56,740 nucleotides of DNA from Gaiellales bacterium (GTDB lineage: Bacteria > Actinomycetota > Thermoleophilia > RBG-16-64-13), in the NCBI GenBank assembly GCA_012719395.1, contig JAAYAL010000039.1, positions 1-56,740 on the forward strand, read 5' to 3'. Below are positions 1-8,661 of this stretch, one piece after another. The position numbers were made by a program, and so were the translations under genes. Every line of letters begins with the position of its first letter. The stretch's first letter is position 1. The notes beneath the pieces are model-generated. The model saw only the letters and a program-made list of their open reading frames with translations. It was not told the origin of the DNA and made no database searches.

Positions 1-666
1 CGGCAGCGGCAGGTGTGTCGTCTGCGGTCCGCGGGACTCGAGCAACTCCAGCATGTACTCGAGGTCCGAGATGTCCTGCGAGTACATGCGCTCCCTGATG
101 GCGCTGATGACGTAGGCCAGGCCGCCAATCAGCAGACCCAACACCGTGACCGAGAAGGCCACGCGTAGATTGCTGGCCAGAACCTGGGTGTCTCCTTCCG
201 CCAAGGCGGTCAGTGCGGGGGACAGCGGGATGAGCGTGCCCATGAGCCCCAGCATGGGGCCCACGCGAACCAGTACCCGGGTCTTGCTCAGGCGTTGCTG
301 CGTCTGGAACTCGAATTCTTCCAGCAGTTTCAGCGGCTTCTCCGGGATCTGAGCCGTCTGGTAATTACGGATCAACTCGTAGAGGAAGCGCACCACCACC
401 AGCGAGTAGCGGTTCTGAGAGAGGTAGGTGTAGGCTTCATTGGGCCTGCCGTTGAGGAAGGACTGTCGCGCATAGAGCGCGCGGGACTCCAGCTTCTCCA
501 GGTTCCGGTACCGCGTGCGCAGGTAGATCTCGTATCCCATCCAGCCGAGCTCCACCAGCACCCAGGCCAGGCAGGCGATTGCCCCGATGAGCACCGGGTA
601 GAGCAGCGCCCGGGCCACCACGAAGATGATCTGTTCTATGGCCTGGGCCAGAGAGATGGCAACCAC
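1..666 (-). CDS. MotA/TolQ/ExbB-family proton channel protein (C-terminus cut by window edge)
   Basis: The visible 222 residues show an N-terminal membrane segment, a charged cytoplasmic stretch (residues about 45-125) and the family signature RVGPMLGLMGTLIPL at about 134, followed by a third hydrophobic segment (VLGLLIGGLAYVISAI). This layout is typical of ExbB/TolQ/MotA proton-channel subunits, which energise work outside the membrane using the proton gradient. The start is GTG at 666: an AGGAGG lies four bases upstream, and the ATG two bases closer runs into a stop after ten codons. The gene begins just after the stop of the toroid protein, so it is the last visible gene of the B12-riboswitch operon. 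An ExbD-like partner would be expected beyond the left edge, but this is inference. The family call is firm; the substrate or partner is unknown. Confidence 0.8.
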   Translation of the reverse strand, partial: MVAISLAQAIEQIIFVVARALLYPVLIGAIACLAWVLVELGWMGYEIYLRTRYRNLEKLESRALYARQSFLNGRPNEAYTYLSQNRYSLVVVRFLYELIRNYQTAQIPEKPLKLLEEFEFQTQQRLSKTRVLVRVGPMLGLMGTLIPLSPALTALAEGDTQVLASNLRVAFSVTVLGLLIGGLAYVISAIRERMYSQDISDLEYMLELLESRGPQTTHLPLP

Positions 667-674
667 ATGTCCTC

Positions 675-2648
675 CTAATCGGGGAGAGGGAGGTGCGCCA
701 GCCGGTGCCGGAGGCGACCCTGGAACTGGACCCACGCGGCCTGGTCGCGGGCGGCGGTCACGTCTGCCGGAGGCACGGGGGCGTCGGGATCATCCTCAGG
801 GAGAACGGCGCCCACTTCTTGGAACACCGATCCCAGGAGCGAGGTCCGCTTGCGCAAAGAGGCCTGGGATAGGAGCGCACCCAGCGGCAGCAGCGCCACA
901 ATGCCTCCCACCAGGAGCCCGGTGGCGGCTTTCCCCTCCCCTTCGTCCTCAGGTATCTTCTGCCCGGTCACGGCGATGTCGCCGCCGTCAGCCTCGCCAA
1001 AGGTGCCGTCCTCCGGAGTCTGCATGGCTGTGCCCGCCACAAGCCCATCGTTGGTCTGCAGAGGCATGGCCTCGCCTGCCCGGGTCTGCGCGTGTCCGGC
1101 AGAGTCGGTACCGATGCGGGTGCGGGCAGTGCTGGTGGTGTACCCCAGAGGATCATAACCCGAGGGAGTACCGATGCGGGCGGGACGCGTGGAACCGCCT
1201 GAGGTACCACCGCCGCCGGATCCGGTTCCGCCCACATAGGTGACCCGGCGGGTGGTGGTTGTGGTGGTGGTTGTGGTGGTGGTTGTGGTGGCTGCCACCG
1301 AGATGGTGGACTCCTGGGTCAGCGTATGGCCGGCCAGGTCACCGATAGTGAGCGAGAGACTGTGTTGACCGGCGCCCAGGTCATCGATGACCAGGGTGAA
1401 GCCGCCTGTCGTGGCGCTGTTGGCGGGGACCTGCCTCTCCGCCCCGTTGATCTTCAGATGTATGCGGGCCTGGTCCAAGCCGGTGCCGCCGGTGTTGTCG
1501 GCGAAGGAGGCCACGATCTCGAAGGCCCCCGAGGGCAGTTGCGCACCGGCTGTCGGAGCGAAGGAGTGCAGGATGGGAACATAGTCCGGGGCAACCGCGT
1601 TCGCCGTCAACGTCACCGGAAAGGGCCGGCCGCACAGGGCGATGATGGCCTGGGTGGTGGTCATCACCGGAGTGGCCACTTGGCCTTGGTAGTGGGCGAA
1701 GCATCCATCGGCCTGCTGCAGCGCCAGGAGGTAGGAGATGGGGTTGGCCCCCTCGGAAGTGGTCCAGGTGGAGGGGTCCCCGCCGGCGGCCAGTATGGCC
1801 TGTACCGCCCAGGAGGTTGACTCGGCCGTGCTCTTGTTGCTGACGCCCCAGCCCAGGAAGCCGCCATCGGGCAACTGACTGCTACGCAGGTAGTCAAGCG
1901 CGCGGGTGACCGCGGGATCCGCGGCATCCACGCCGGCTGCGAGCAACGCCTGTACCGCCGCCCCGGTGTCATCCACGTCCGTGGCCGCGGCACTGGAGGA
2001 CTGGAAGGCAAAACCGCCGTTTTCCCCCTGCACGCTTGACAGCCACTGAGCCGCCCGGGCCGCATCCTCACTGCGACCGGCCGCCGCCAGGGCCAGTGTG
2101 GCCCAGATGGTGGTGCTGATGTCCGCCGAGGTGCTTCCCGCAGATATGCGGAACCGCCCGTCGGCAGCATCCTGGTAGGAGAGAAGGGTGGAGACCAGGT
2201 CCAGTGAGGGATTGCCGGCCAGCACAGCCAGGTCCGGCCGGCCGGCCGCTGTGAAGGCGAGTATCAGCTTGGCGTAGAAAGCAGGCGTGTTGTTGCTGCC
2301 CGAGCCTCGCTCCGCTTCCTGTTCCAGGTCTGCGTCACGCAATAGAGTCACCAGATCGTTGCCATCTGCCATCCAGGTGCTGGGATCGTAGCCCGCGGCG
2401 GAAATGGCCATGATGGCCCAGGGGGTGGAGCCCAGGTCGCCGGTGCTCGAAGAGGGTGAGAAACCGCCGTTGTCACGCCACTGCGCATGCAGGTAGTCAA
2501 GCCCCTTGGCTGAGGCCTGCTCGGGTGTGGCCGCCTGCGCGGCGGAGGGCATGGCGGCCGCCGTCAACAGGAGGAGGACCAGCAGGGCCGCCGAGAGCGC
2601 GGTCGTCCGGGGGTGGATTGCGTGTGAGAAGCGACGACGATGGCTCAT
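675..2648 (-). CDS. Membrane-anchored terpenoid-cyclase-like (alpha6/alpha6 toroid) protein, transcobalamin alpha-domain-like
   Basis: The 657-residue protein has a signal peptide (cleavage near AQA39) and then squalene-cyclase/prenyltransferase-type repeats to about residue 345. The repeats carry recurring QxxxGGF motifs: QWRDNGGF, VQGENGGF, SQLPDGGF and QQADGCF. Next come an Ig-like domain (about 360-460), a run of threonines, a glycine-rich linker, a hydrophobic anchor (GLLVGGIVALLPLGALL) and a cytoplasmic tail of about 60 residues. No catalytic DxDD motif of cyclases is evident. The same toroid fold forms the alpha domain of intrinsic factor and transcobalamin. Because the gene sits in an operon with two DUF4430 proteins and an ECF transporter behind a cobalamin riboswitch, I infer a role in B12 capture at the outer face of the membrane. 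The ATG overlaps the preceding stop by four bases and is preceded by GGAG. Fold call strong; ligand inferred. Confidence 0.8.
   Translation of the reverse strand: MSHRRRFSHAIHPRTTALSAALLVLLLLTAAAMPSAAQAATPEQASAKGLDYLHAQWRDNGGFSPSSSTGDLGSTPWAIMAISAAGYDPSTWMADGNDLVTLLRDADLEQEAERGSGSNNTPAFYAKLILAFTAAGRPDLAVLAGNPSLDLVSTLLSYQDAADGRFRISAGSTSADISTTIWATLALAAAGRSEDAARAAQWLSSVQGENGGFAFQSSSAAATDVDDTGAAVQALLAAGVDAADPAVTRALDYLRSSQLPDGGFLGWGVSNKSTAESTSWAVQAILAAGGDPSTWTTSEGANPISYLLALQQADGCFAHYQGQVATPVMTTTQAIIALCGRPFPVTLTANAVAPDYVPILHSFAPTAGAQLPSGAFEIVASFADNTGGTGLDQARIHLKINGAERQVPANSATTGGFTLVIDDLGAGQHSLSLTIGDLAGHTLTQESTISVAATTTTTTTTTTTTTRRVTYVGGTGSGGGGTSGGSTRPARIGTPSGYDPLGYTTSTARTRIGTDSAGHAQTRAGEAMPLQTNDGLVAGTAMQTPEDGTFGEADGGDIAVTGQKIPEDEGEGKAATGLLVGGIVALLPLGALLSQASLRKRTSLLGSVFQEVGAVLPEDDPDAPVPPADVTAARDQAAWVQFQGRLRHRLAHLPLPD
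1251..1291. repeat. 12-bp tandem repeat coding a poly-threonine linker
   Basis: On the plus strand the unit GGTGGTGGTTGT is repeated about 3.4 times without mismatch. On the coding (minus) strand it gives the threonine run between the Ig-like domain and the glycine-rich linker of the toroid protein. The unit is a multiple of three, so copy-number change would alter linker length without shifting the frame. The threonines could be glycosylated. Confidence 0.85.
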
Positions 2649-3427
2649 GAGGTCTCCAGGGGGAGGAAGCGGCAGTTGGTACGGGCCCGGTAGCGCGTCA
2701 ACATGCGAACGGTGGCGGGCCCGAAGAGGAGGCAGAAGAGGCCGGTGGCTGCACCATGCGCAGCGTCAAAAGGGAGGCCTCTGACGTAGAGGGCGAGCAG
2801 AGACGGCCAACTGTGATCGGTGAAGGAGAGGAACATCCACAAGGACACGAACCAGTCGAACAGCACGGACAGCATGGCGCCGACCGCGACGAGCATCCAC
2901 CGTGACGGCATCCGGCCTCGGCCGGCCAGGCCGGCGCCGGCTAGGCCGATCAATCCCCAGGCCAGCATTTGCCAAGGTGTCCAGGGGCCCTGCCCGAAGA
3001 ATAGATTCGAGATCAAACCGGTGGTGGCTCCAACCATGAAGCCGGGTCCCGGTCCCAGCGCGGCCCCGGCCACGAAGACCAGGTAGGTCACCGGCTTGAA
3101 GTTGGGCAAAGCGGCAAACAGGACGCGGCCGGCGGTGGCCACTGCCGCCAGGGTGGCCACCAGAGCCAGTTGCTGCGCCGTCTGCACGCGCCGGGACAGC
3201 AACGCATAGAGGAGCCCGCAGAGTAGGAGCACCGCCAGCATGGAGAAGGTTCCCCAGGTGAGCGTGCCAGGCCTGATGAGCCCCCAAGCCACCAACCCCA
3301 AGCATCCGGCGCCCATGGCGAGCGCGGGCCAGAGACCGCCATGATGAGCCGGCGCGTTCGGCGTCGTCGGGGCAGAGCGAAGGGCGGCCGCCGCAGCGCC
3401 CGTAGGGATGTCTCTCTCAGGCGGCAC
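2645..3427 (-). CDS. ECF transporter substrate-binding S component (predicted cobalamin-specific)
   Basis: A 260-residue integral membrane protein with a variable N-terminal segment and then five to six hydrophobic helices. It includes the ECF-S-like stretch PNFKPVTYLVFVAGAALG followed by FMVGATTGLISNLFFG. S components bind a vitamin with high affinity and dock onto the EcfT-EcfA energy module. I chose the GTG at 3427 because AGGAGG lies six bases upstream; it overlaps the end of the ATPase gene by 11 bases. Longer versions of this frame are out-of-frame readings of the ATPase gene. The family is well supported. Cobalamin as substrate is inferred from the upstream B12 riboswitch and the DUF4430/toroid neighbours, in line with riboswitch-controlled Cbr-type ECF systems. 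Confidence 0.82.
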   Translation of the reverse strand: MPPERDIPTGAAAAALRSAPTTPNAPAHHGGLWPALAMGAGCLGLVAWGLIRPGTLTWGTFSMLAVLLLCGLLYALLSRRVQTAQQLALVATLAAVATAGRVLFAALPNFKPVTYLVFVAGAALGPGPGFMVGATTGLISNLFFGQGPWTPWQMLAWGLIGLAGAGLAGRGRMPSRWMLVAVGAMLSVLFDWFVSLWMFLSFTDHSWPSLLALYVRGLPFDAAHGAATGLFCLLFGPATVRMLTRYRARTNCRFLPLETS

Positions 3428-5105
3428 AGGTGGCCTCCTCTCCGCCCAAGGCCACGTCTTCCACCACCAGCACCCCCGGGAGGCTGCGCCTGAGTAGCCG
3501 GTTGATCTGGGTGGAGAAGAACAGGGAACCATCGAGTACCTCTCCGGCCGGGCCGTCCGCCACGATGCCACCATCTCCCAGGATGACGACCCGGTCGGCA
3601 AAGCGGGCGGCGAACTCCACATCGTGGGTCACCAGCAGCACGGCGGTTCCCGTGCCCACCCAGTCTTTTAGAACGGTGCCGAGCAGCAGTTTCGTCTCCG
3701 GGTCCAGGCCGCGCGTGGGCTCGTCAAGCACCAGCACGTCCGGATGGCCGGCGGCCACCAGCCCGAGTGCCGCACGGGTACGTTCGCCACCGGAGAGATC
3801 CCGGGGATGTCGGTCCAGCAGACCCTGGAGGTGCAGTTCCTGTGTGATGCGTGCTTGTTCGGCCTCCAACTCCACTCCACCCATTCCGCGCAGGGTCAAG
3901 GAGTAGCGCAGTTCCTCTTCGACCGTGTCCTTGACGAAGTAGTCACGCGGGTTCTGGGTCAGAAGCGCACAGCGCGTGGCTCTCTGTGCGGCGGGTAGCG
4001 ATTCGATAGGCGTCCCCCCCAACATGACTTGTCCCGCGAGTGGGCGGCTCAGGCCCATCAGGTGCCGGATCAGCGTGGATTTGCCGCTGCCATTCTCGCC
4101 CATGAGGGCGGTGAACTCCCCCTCATGGATTGCCAGGCTCAGCCCGTCCAGTACCGGTGCATCCGGTGGGTAGCCCACTGTCAGGCCGTGCGCTACGATG
4201 CGCGCCACACCGCGGTGGGAGGAAGGGGCGAGCGGGGGTCGCACCCGGCGCGCCGTCAATCCCCGGTCTCCCAGAGCGCGGCGGGCCTCCTTCACCGTCA
4301 GCGGCAGCACGGACTTCCCACCCTGCCCGTCCCCCTGTGCGTGTGGCGACGCGGCCAGGAGGCTCGTCACCGGCGGTAGGTAGAGAGGCTTGTGTGTGTC
4401 GGCCCACGAGCACAGCTCACGTGGAGCGGCGTCCTTGACGATGGAGCCCTGCTCCAAGAAAAGGACGCGTGAGGCAAGATGAAGGCATCGGTCAACACGA
4501 TGCTCTGCCAAGAGGATGGTGGAGCCGGTGTCCTCACTCAGGCGCCGTAGCGCGGAAAGCAGTTCCTCCGCACTGACCGGGTCCAGTTGCGATGTGGGTT
4601 CGTCCAGCAAGATTATCTGCGGCTGGAGTGCCAGGACGGCGGCCAGCGCCACCTTCTGCAGTTCTCCCCCGGAGAGGGTGGCCAGGGACGCGCGGCGCAG
4701 CCGGGAGAGCCCCAGCGACACCAGCGATTCCTCCACCAGACGTCCTATGGCTGGCGCGGGGATGCCCATGTTCTCGAGCCCAAATGCGATCTCCCTCTCC
4801 ACTGTGGTCATGACCGCCTGGCTTTCCGGATCTTGAAACACCATGCCCACCATGGTTGCCAGATCACGCGGACGGCAGGAGCGGGTGTCACAGCCTCCGA
4901 CGCGCACCTGGCCTCCGAAGGTTCCTCCCGCGAAGTGGGGGACAAGGCCGTTGACGGCGCGCAGCAGGGTGGATTTACCACAGCCTGAGGCACCCAGCAG
5001 CAGCACCACCTCCGCCTCGCCGATCTTGAGGTTGATGTCACGAAGGCCGAGGCAACCGTCGGGGTAGCTGTAGCTGACACTTCTGAACTCTATGAGTGGC
5101 GCCAT
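3417..5105 (-). CDS. Fused EcfA1-EcfA2 ATPase of the ECF transporter
   Basis: The 562-residue protein carries two ABC ATPase domains in tandem. Domain 1 has Walker A GASGCGKST, signature LSGGELQK and Walker B IILLDEPTSQLD. Domain 2 (from about residue 305) has GENGSGKST, LSGGERTR and VLVLDEPTRGLD. Both sites look complete, so both should hydrolyse ATP. In most ECF systems EcfA and EcfA' are separate genes; here one chain supplies both. The start is ATG at 5105, where homology begins (MAPLIEFRSVSYSYPDG). It overlaps the end of ecfT by 16 bases and has only a weak AGGGA upstream, which suggests translational coupling. A longer reading to 5234 is out-of-frame ecfT sequence. Confidence 0.93.
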   Translation of the reverse strand: MAPLIEFRSVSYSYPDGCLGLRDINLKIGEAEVVLLLGASGCGKSTLLRAVNGLVPHFAGGTFGGQVRVGGCDTRSCRPRDLATMVGMVFQDPESQAVMTTVEREIAFGLENMGIPAPAIGRLVEESLVSLGLSRLRRASLATLSGGELQKVALAAVLALQPQIILLDEPTSQLDPVSAEELLSALRRLSEDTGSTILLAEHRVDRCLHLASRVLFLEQGSIVKDAAPRELCSWADTHKPLYLPPVTSLLAASPHAQGDGQGGKSVLPLTVKEARRALGDRGLTARRVRPPLAPSSHRGVARIVAHGLTVGYPPDAPVLDGLSLAIHEGEFTALMGENGSGKSTLIRHLMGLSRPLAGQVMLGGTPIESLPAAQRATRCALLTQNPRDYFVKDTVEEELRYSLTLRGMGGVELEAEQARITQELHLQGLLDRHPRDLSGGERTRAALGLVAAGHPDVLVLDEPTRGLDPETKLLLGTVLKDWVGTGTAVLLVTHDVEFAARFADRVVILGDGGIVADGPAGEVLDGSLFFSTQINRLLRRSLPGVLVVEDVALGGEEATCAA

Positions 5106-5998
5106 ACCGTCCCTGCGATTCCAGGAAGGGCCAGCGAGACGAGCAGCAGCATCGGCCAGAACGAGAGGAAGGTAGAGAGCGGGTCGTCGACGGCGGGGAA
5201 GTAGGCGAAGCTCACGGAACCGGCTGCCGCGCAAGTCACGGCCAACGCCGTGCCGGTCAGCCCGATGCCGGTGAGGAGGGCGTCACCCCTGGCAAAACGT
5301 CTGCGGCCGGACCACGTGGTGCGATGCCGCCTACCGAATCCCCTGGATTCCATGGAGGCGGCCACGTCACCGGCTCGCTCCAAGCTCTGGCCCAGGAGAC
5401 CGCTGAGAAGTGGCCCGCGGGCGGCGGCGCGGCGGTGCCATCGCCCGCGGTCCAGCTCCGCTCCCCGGGACCTCTGCGCATCGCTGATGCGGCAGGCATC
5501 CTGGGAGAGCACGGGGAGCAGTCTGGTGGCTAGGGATACCACCAAGGCCGAACGGAAGGAGAGCCGGCTCAGCAGGGAGAGTTGATCGTCTGGGTCGAGC
5601 AGGGAATTGAACTGTCCGAAGGCCAGCACCACGGCCAGCAGGTGCAGGGACTGGCCCACGCCTGCTACCAGCCCTTCCCAGGTGATGCGTAGTGTCAGTG
5701 GTCCCACTCGGGCGGTGAGGAGCGGAGTGATTCCCCCTTGGCTGCAGAGCGGGTTGATAACCAAGACCACGAGAGACGTGTAGAGGCCCACCTTCACGTA
5801 GGGGGCGGCGGCGGGCAGGCGGCCCGCCGCCCATAGGGTCAGCAGGTTGAGGCCCACCAGAATGACCAGAGCCAGTGGATTCTCCACCACAAGAGCTGCC
5901 ATCACCATGGCTACGCTGACGGTGAGCAGCGCCAGGGGATGGCGGGCGGCCAGCCCACGAGCCGCCTTCTGCCGACGGTACTCTGGGCGCCCGGTCAC
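5090..5998 (-). CDS. EcfT-type transmembrane coupling subunit
   Basis: The 302-residue protein has four N-terminal hydrophobic segments, a cytoplasmic coupling region and a C-terminal pair of hydrophobic segments. The coupling region holds the two arginine signatures typical of EcfT/CbiQ: QRSRGAE and, about 55 residues later, SMESRGF. These helices contact the grooves of the two ATPase domains and transmit ATP-driven motion to the S component. The ATG overlaps the stop of the DUF4430 lipoprotein gene by four bases (ATGA), and the 3' end overlaps the ATPase start, so the transporter genes are tightly coupled. Confidence 0.93.
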   Translation of the reverse strand: MTGRPEYRRQKAARGLAARHPLALLTVSVAMVMAALVVENPLALVILVGLNLLTLWAAGRLPAAAPYVKVGLYTSLVVLVINPLCSQGGITPLLTARVGPLTLRITWEGLVAGVGQSLHLLAVVLAFGQFNSLLDPDDQLSLLSRLSFRSALVVSLATRLLPVLSQDACRISDAQRSRGAELDRGRWHRRAAARGPLLSGLLGQSLERAGDVAASMESRGFGRRHRTTWSGRRRFARGDALLTGIGLTGTALAVTCAAAGSVSFAYFPAVDDPLSTFLSFWPMLLLVSLALPGIAGTVWRHS

Positions 5999-6966
5999 GA
6001 GCCGGCTCCGGCCGGCAGGGTTTGGACTGCGTCATCCGAAAGGTACACGCCGACGTGACCACTCAGGTCGCCGGGAGAGATTTGCTGGAGGAATGCCTCA
6101 AGAGAGGCCTGGTCAGAGGCCAGCACCAGCAAGACCAGGGCATCCGGCGCGGAGGGGTTGCGAACGGCCAGAGCGATCGCCTCTGCCGGTCCCTCTACAT
6201 CTCCCTGTTCGGTGAGCACCTGGAGCCTCTCGCCGTTCACCTGGGCAAAGATGCCGGCGCGGGCGCCTGCCTTCAGCGCCTCCATCACCCACGTCGGCAG
6301 GCCGGTGTCCAGTGTGTAGGCGGCAGCGGCATGGCCCGCGCCTGGCACGTCGCCGGCGTCCGGGCCATCATGGTCATGCGGGAGCGCGGTTTCCACCCCG
6401 GCTTCGGCCAGCCATTCGCGCAGCGCCGCTGCGGTGTCCGGGCCCAGGACCTGCACGGGCGCCACGGAGAAGGGGCGGGGGAACGCCGCCAGCGTCGACT
6501 GGATCATCGCGGCCCCCGACCAGGGATGATAGTCCCACCACACAGTTTGCCCGGCGACCAGCGCGTGGTCTCCCGCTCCTACCTCGCCAAGCGAGCCATC
6601 CACCCAATAGAACCAGTCGTGGGGCGCCGAGGCCCCGCTCCTGCCGAAGGTGGAGGCCAGACCGTCGATGGCTCCCACGAACCCTCCACCGTAGCCGGTC
6701 TCCACCTCCGTAGCCGACGCCAGCAGGCTCATGGCCGTCATGCCGTCCGCGTGGGGAGCGGTGGTGTCCAGAAGCACCTGGGCGCCGAAATCTCGTGTGA
6801 TGAGCAGCCTTACGGGTGAGCTCACGGAGTCGGCATTGAGGACGGCCGTGGTGGGAGCGGTGTCAACCGAGCACCCGGTCAGGAACAGCGCGAAGGCGAG
6901 AAGGCCGAGCAGGGCCATGGCCCGTAGGCCTTCTCGCCTTCGCGTGGTGTCCGCGCGCGGAGTCAT
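5995..6966 (-). CDS. DUF4430-domain lipoprotein
   Basis: The 323-residue protein begins with a basic N-terminus, a hydrophobic core and the lipobox LTGC (Cys at about 32), so it should be lipid-anchored on the outer face of the membrane. A DUF4430 domain follows (about 50-160), with the aromatic core DWFYWVDGSLGEVGAGDHALV followed by VWWDY. DUF4430 matches the beta domain of transcobalamin and intrinsic factor. A second half of about 150 residues has no family I recognise; it contains a His/Asp-rich patch (PHDHDGPDAG). Its place between the SLH-DUF4430 gene and ecfT, in a B12-riboswitch operon, suggests it hands cobalamin or a corrinoid to the transporter. That role is inferred. The ATG overlaps the preceding stop. 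Confidence 0.85.
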   Translation of the reverse strand: MTPRADTTRRREGLRAMALLGLLAFALFLTGCSVDTAPTTAVLNADSVSSPVRLLITRDFGAQVLLDTTAPHADGMTAMSLLASATEVETGYGGGFVGAIDGLASTFGRSGASAPHDWFYWVDGSLGEVGAGDHALVAGQTVWWDYHPWSGAAMIQSTLAAFPRPFSVAPVQVLGPDTAAALREWLAEAGVETALPHDHDGPDAGDVPGAGHAAAAYTLDTGLPTWVMEALKAGARAGIFAQVNGERLQVLTEQGDVEGPAEAIALAVRNPSAPDALVLLVLASDQASLEAFLQQISPGDLSGHVGVYLSDDAVQTLPAGAGS

Positions 6967-8315
6967 TCAGCCAGCGAGTCGTTGAGGTCGAGGTAGTTGT
7001 TGATGACCTGCGCGGCTTCAGCCCGTGGCATAGGCGCCCAGGGGTCGGCGGCAGAGCCGTGGAGGTCGAGGCCCTCCAGTAGTCCGTTGTGCTGGGCCAG
7101 GGCGGCCAGGGGTGCATGGACCTCGGAGAAGTTGCCCCAGGCGCTCTGGAAGTTGGCGGGTGGTTCAGCCGTCAGTCCTTGCTGGATGGCCGCCCTGGTC
7201 ACCATGGTGACCACCTGGGCGCGACTCACGTCCTCATAGGGGCCGAACGAGTTCGCCCCGGTTCCATTGACGATGCCGGCCCTATGCGCGGCCGCCACGT
7301 AGTCGTGCGGGTAGGGGTTGCCCGCTTGGCGTTCGCCCAGATCCCAGAAAGGCGAGGAAGCCCCGGGCACCACATCCAGTCCCACGGCCAAAGAAATCAT
7401 CTTGGCAAACTGGGCGCGGTAGAGCGAGGCCAAGGGGCGGAACTCGGTGCCGGTGGCCGAGGCATAGCCACCCACAATGCCAAGAGCGGCGATGCGGTGG
7501 ATGGCCTGATAGTGGGGGTTGCCGGTGGGCACGTCACTGAACTCCGCCACCAGCACGCGGCTGGGCGAGCTGCTCACGTACTGCCATTGGTCGTCGAAGG
7601 GCTTCTCCGCCCACACGCGATAGGCACCGGCGGGCAGATCTGTGATGGTGGCTCTCCCATCCGCTGCGGTCTGGTACGTGCGATCCCCTACGTGCAGGTT
7701 GGCTCCGACCACCGGCGCGAACTGCGAGGCGGTCTCCACCTGAGTGGCGGGATCCAGCCCGAACTTGGGCGCGTCGTCCGGGGAGTTGGCCTTGCCCAGG
7801 TCATCCCCGCGCACGGTGAAGGTGACCGCCTGTCCGGCCGGCGTCGCTGACGACCCCTCGACCACGAGCTCCTTGATGGTCCAGGGCGCCAGTGGATCGC
7901 CGCCTGCTTCGAAGTAGAGGAGCGTCTCCCCTTCGTCCAGCACCCAGTCCAGCATCCCCACCGCCGGCATGCAGCCGTTGACCGCATAGAGCCACCAGCT
8001 GGCCCAGTCGGCGGCCGGTCCGCCAATCCCCGCGATGGAACCGATGAAGGCCCCCCCATAGGTGGTGGCGAAATCGTCTTCGCTGTGCAGCGTGGTGAGA
8101 TACAGCGCGCCCAAGGGGTTGGCGGTGGTGCACTCGATGACCACGCCCTCGGCGTCAACGGCGGTCAACTGCTCCGGTACGGTCAGGGTCAAAGGGGAGG
8201 AGAGCTCCCAGCCCAAACCCTGGATACGGGTGGTGACATCCACAGCGAGCGCGGGAGGGACGGTCACTGCCAACAGGAGCAGCGCGAGGACAGCGGCCAG
8301 CAGGGGCTTCTTCAT
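6963..8315 (-). CDS. S-layer-anchored DUF4430 protein (DUF4430 - CnaB-like - three SLH)
   Basis: The 450-residue protein has a signal peptide (MKKPLLAAVLALLLL, cleavage near ALA25). The DUF4430 domain (about 26-150) has the core DWASWWLYAVNGCMPAVG. A short beta-sandwich resembling a CnaB or carboxypeptidase regulatory domain follows (TITDLPAGAYRVWAEK). Three SLH repeats end the protein, at about 265-445 (FSDVPTGNPHYQAIHRIAALG; FGPYEDVSRAQVVTMVTRA; MPRAEAAQVINNYL). SLH domains bind cell-wall polymers, so the DUF4430 domain would be displayed at the surface. This is the first gene after the cobalamin riboswitch and terminator. The ATG at 8315 has AAGGA about nine bases upstream; the longer in-frame reading crosses the riboswitch terminator and is not credible. 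Confidence 0.88.
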   Translation of the reverse strand: MKKPLLAAVLALLLLAVTVPPALAVDVTTRIQGLGWELSSPLTLTVPEQLTAVDAEGVVIECTTANPLGALYLTTLHSEDDFATTYGGAFIGSIAGIGGPAADWASWWLYAVNGCMPAVGMLDWVLDEGETLLYFEAGGDPLAPWTIKELVVEGSSATPAGQAVTFTVRGDDLGKANSPDDAPKFGLDPATQVETASQFAPVVGANLHVGDRTYQTAADGRATITDLPAGAYRVWAEKPFDDQWQYVSSSPSRVLVAEFSDVPTGNPHYQAIHRIAALGIVGGYASATGTEFRPLASLYRAQFAKMISLAVGLDVVPGASSPFWDLGERQAGNPYPHDYVAAAHRAGIVNGTGANSFGPYEDVSRAQVVTMVTRAAIQQGLTAEPPANFQSAWGNFSEVHAPLAALAQHNGLLEGLDLHGSAADPWAPMPRAEAAQVINNYLDLNDSLAE

Positions 8316-8372
8316 CTTCCAGCTTCCTTTCTTCTCCGCCGGCGCGGCCGCTGCGCTGTGAAGGGCCCCTAG

Positions 8373-8403
8373 AAACAAAAACCCCGCTGCTGCTGCAGCG
8401 GGG
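8373..8403 (-). terminator. Riboswitch-controlled intrinsic terminator
   Basis: On the minus strand CCCCGCTGC pairs perfectly with GCAGCGGGG across a four-base loop, followed by TTTTTGTTT. It lies between the cobalamin riboswitch and the first gene of the operon, so bound B12 should favour termination here. Confidence 0.92.
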
Positions 8404-8451
8404 TGCACTTCACCATATGGTTGCCGAGCACCCATCCGCGTGGGTTAGCAG

Positions 8452-8657
8452 CTCTTGGCGGCTTGGTCAGGTCTTCTGGCTTCCGGTCCTCTTCATGCCC
8501 GCCTCCGCATGCCTTCCCAGGTTTCCAACCCAGTGGCTTCTCCGGCACCCTGGAGGCGACGGAGAACGCGGTGGCGGCGACCGGCTACAGCGACGGGATC
8601 GCGCCGGACTCTCACCGGCTTCCCTTGGCCATGCCGCGCGCCGAACTTGATACGCAC
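8452..8657 (-). promoter_or_regulatory. Cobalamin riboswitch (B12 element)
   Basis: Read on the minus strand, the leader holds the hallmark blocks in the right order. GGGAAGCCGGTGAGAGTCC is followed by GCGCGATCCCGTCGCTGTA, then GAAGCCACTGG (B12-box core GCCACTG), AACCTGGGAAGG and GAAGCCAGAAGACCTG. The element starts just downstream of a sigma70-like promoter and ends about 50 bases before an intrinsic terminator, the layout of transcriptional control by attenuation. It is known that adenosylcobalamin-type ligands bind this RNA and switch genes off. The operon behind it should therefore be induced when B12 is scarce. Ends are approximate. Confidence 0.95.
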
Positions 8658-8661
8658 CTGC

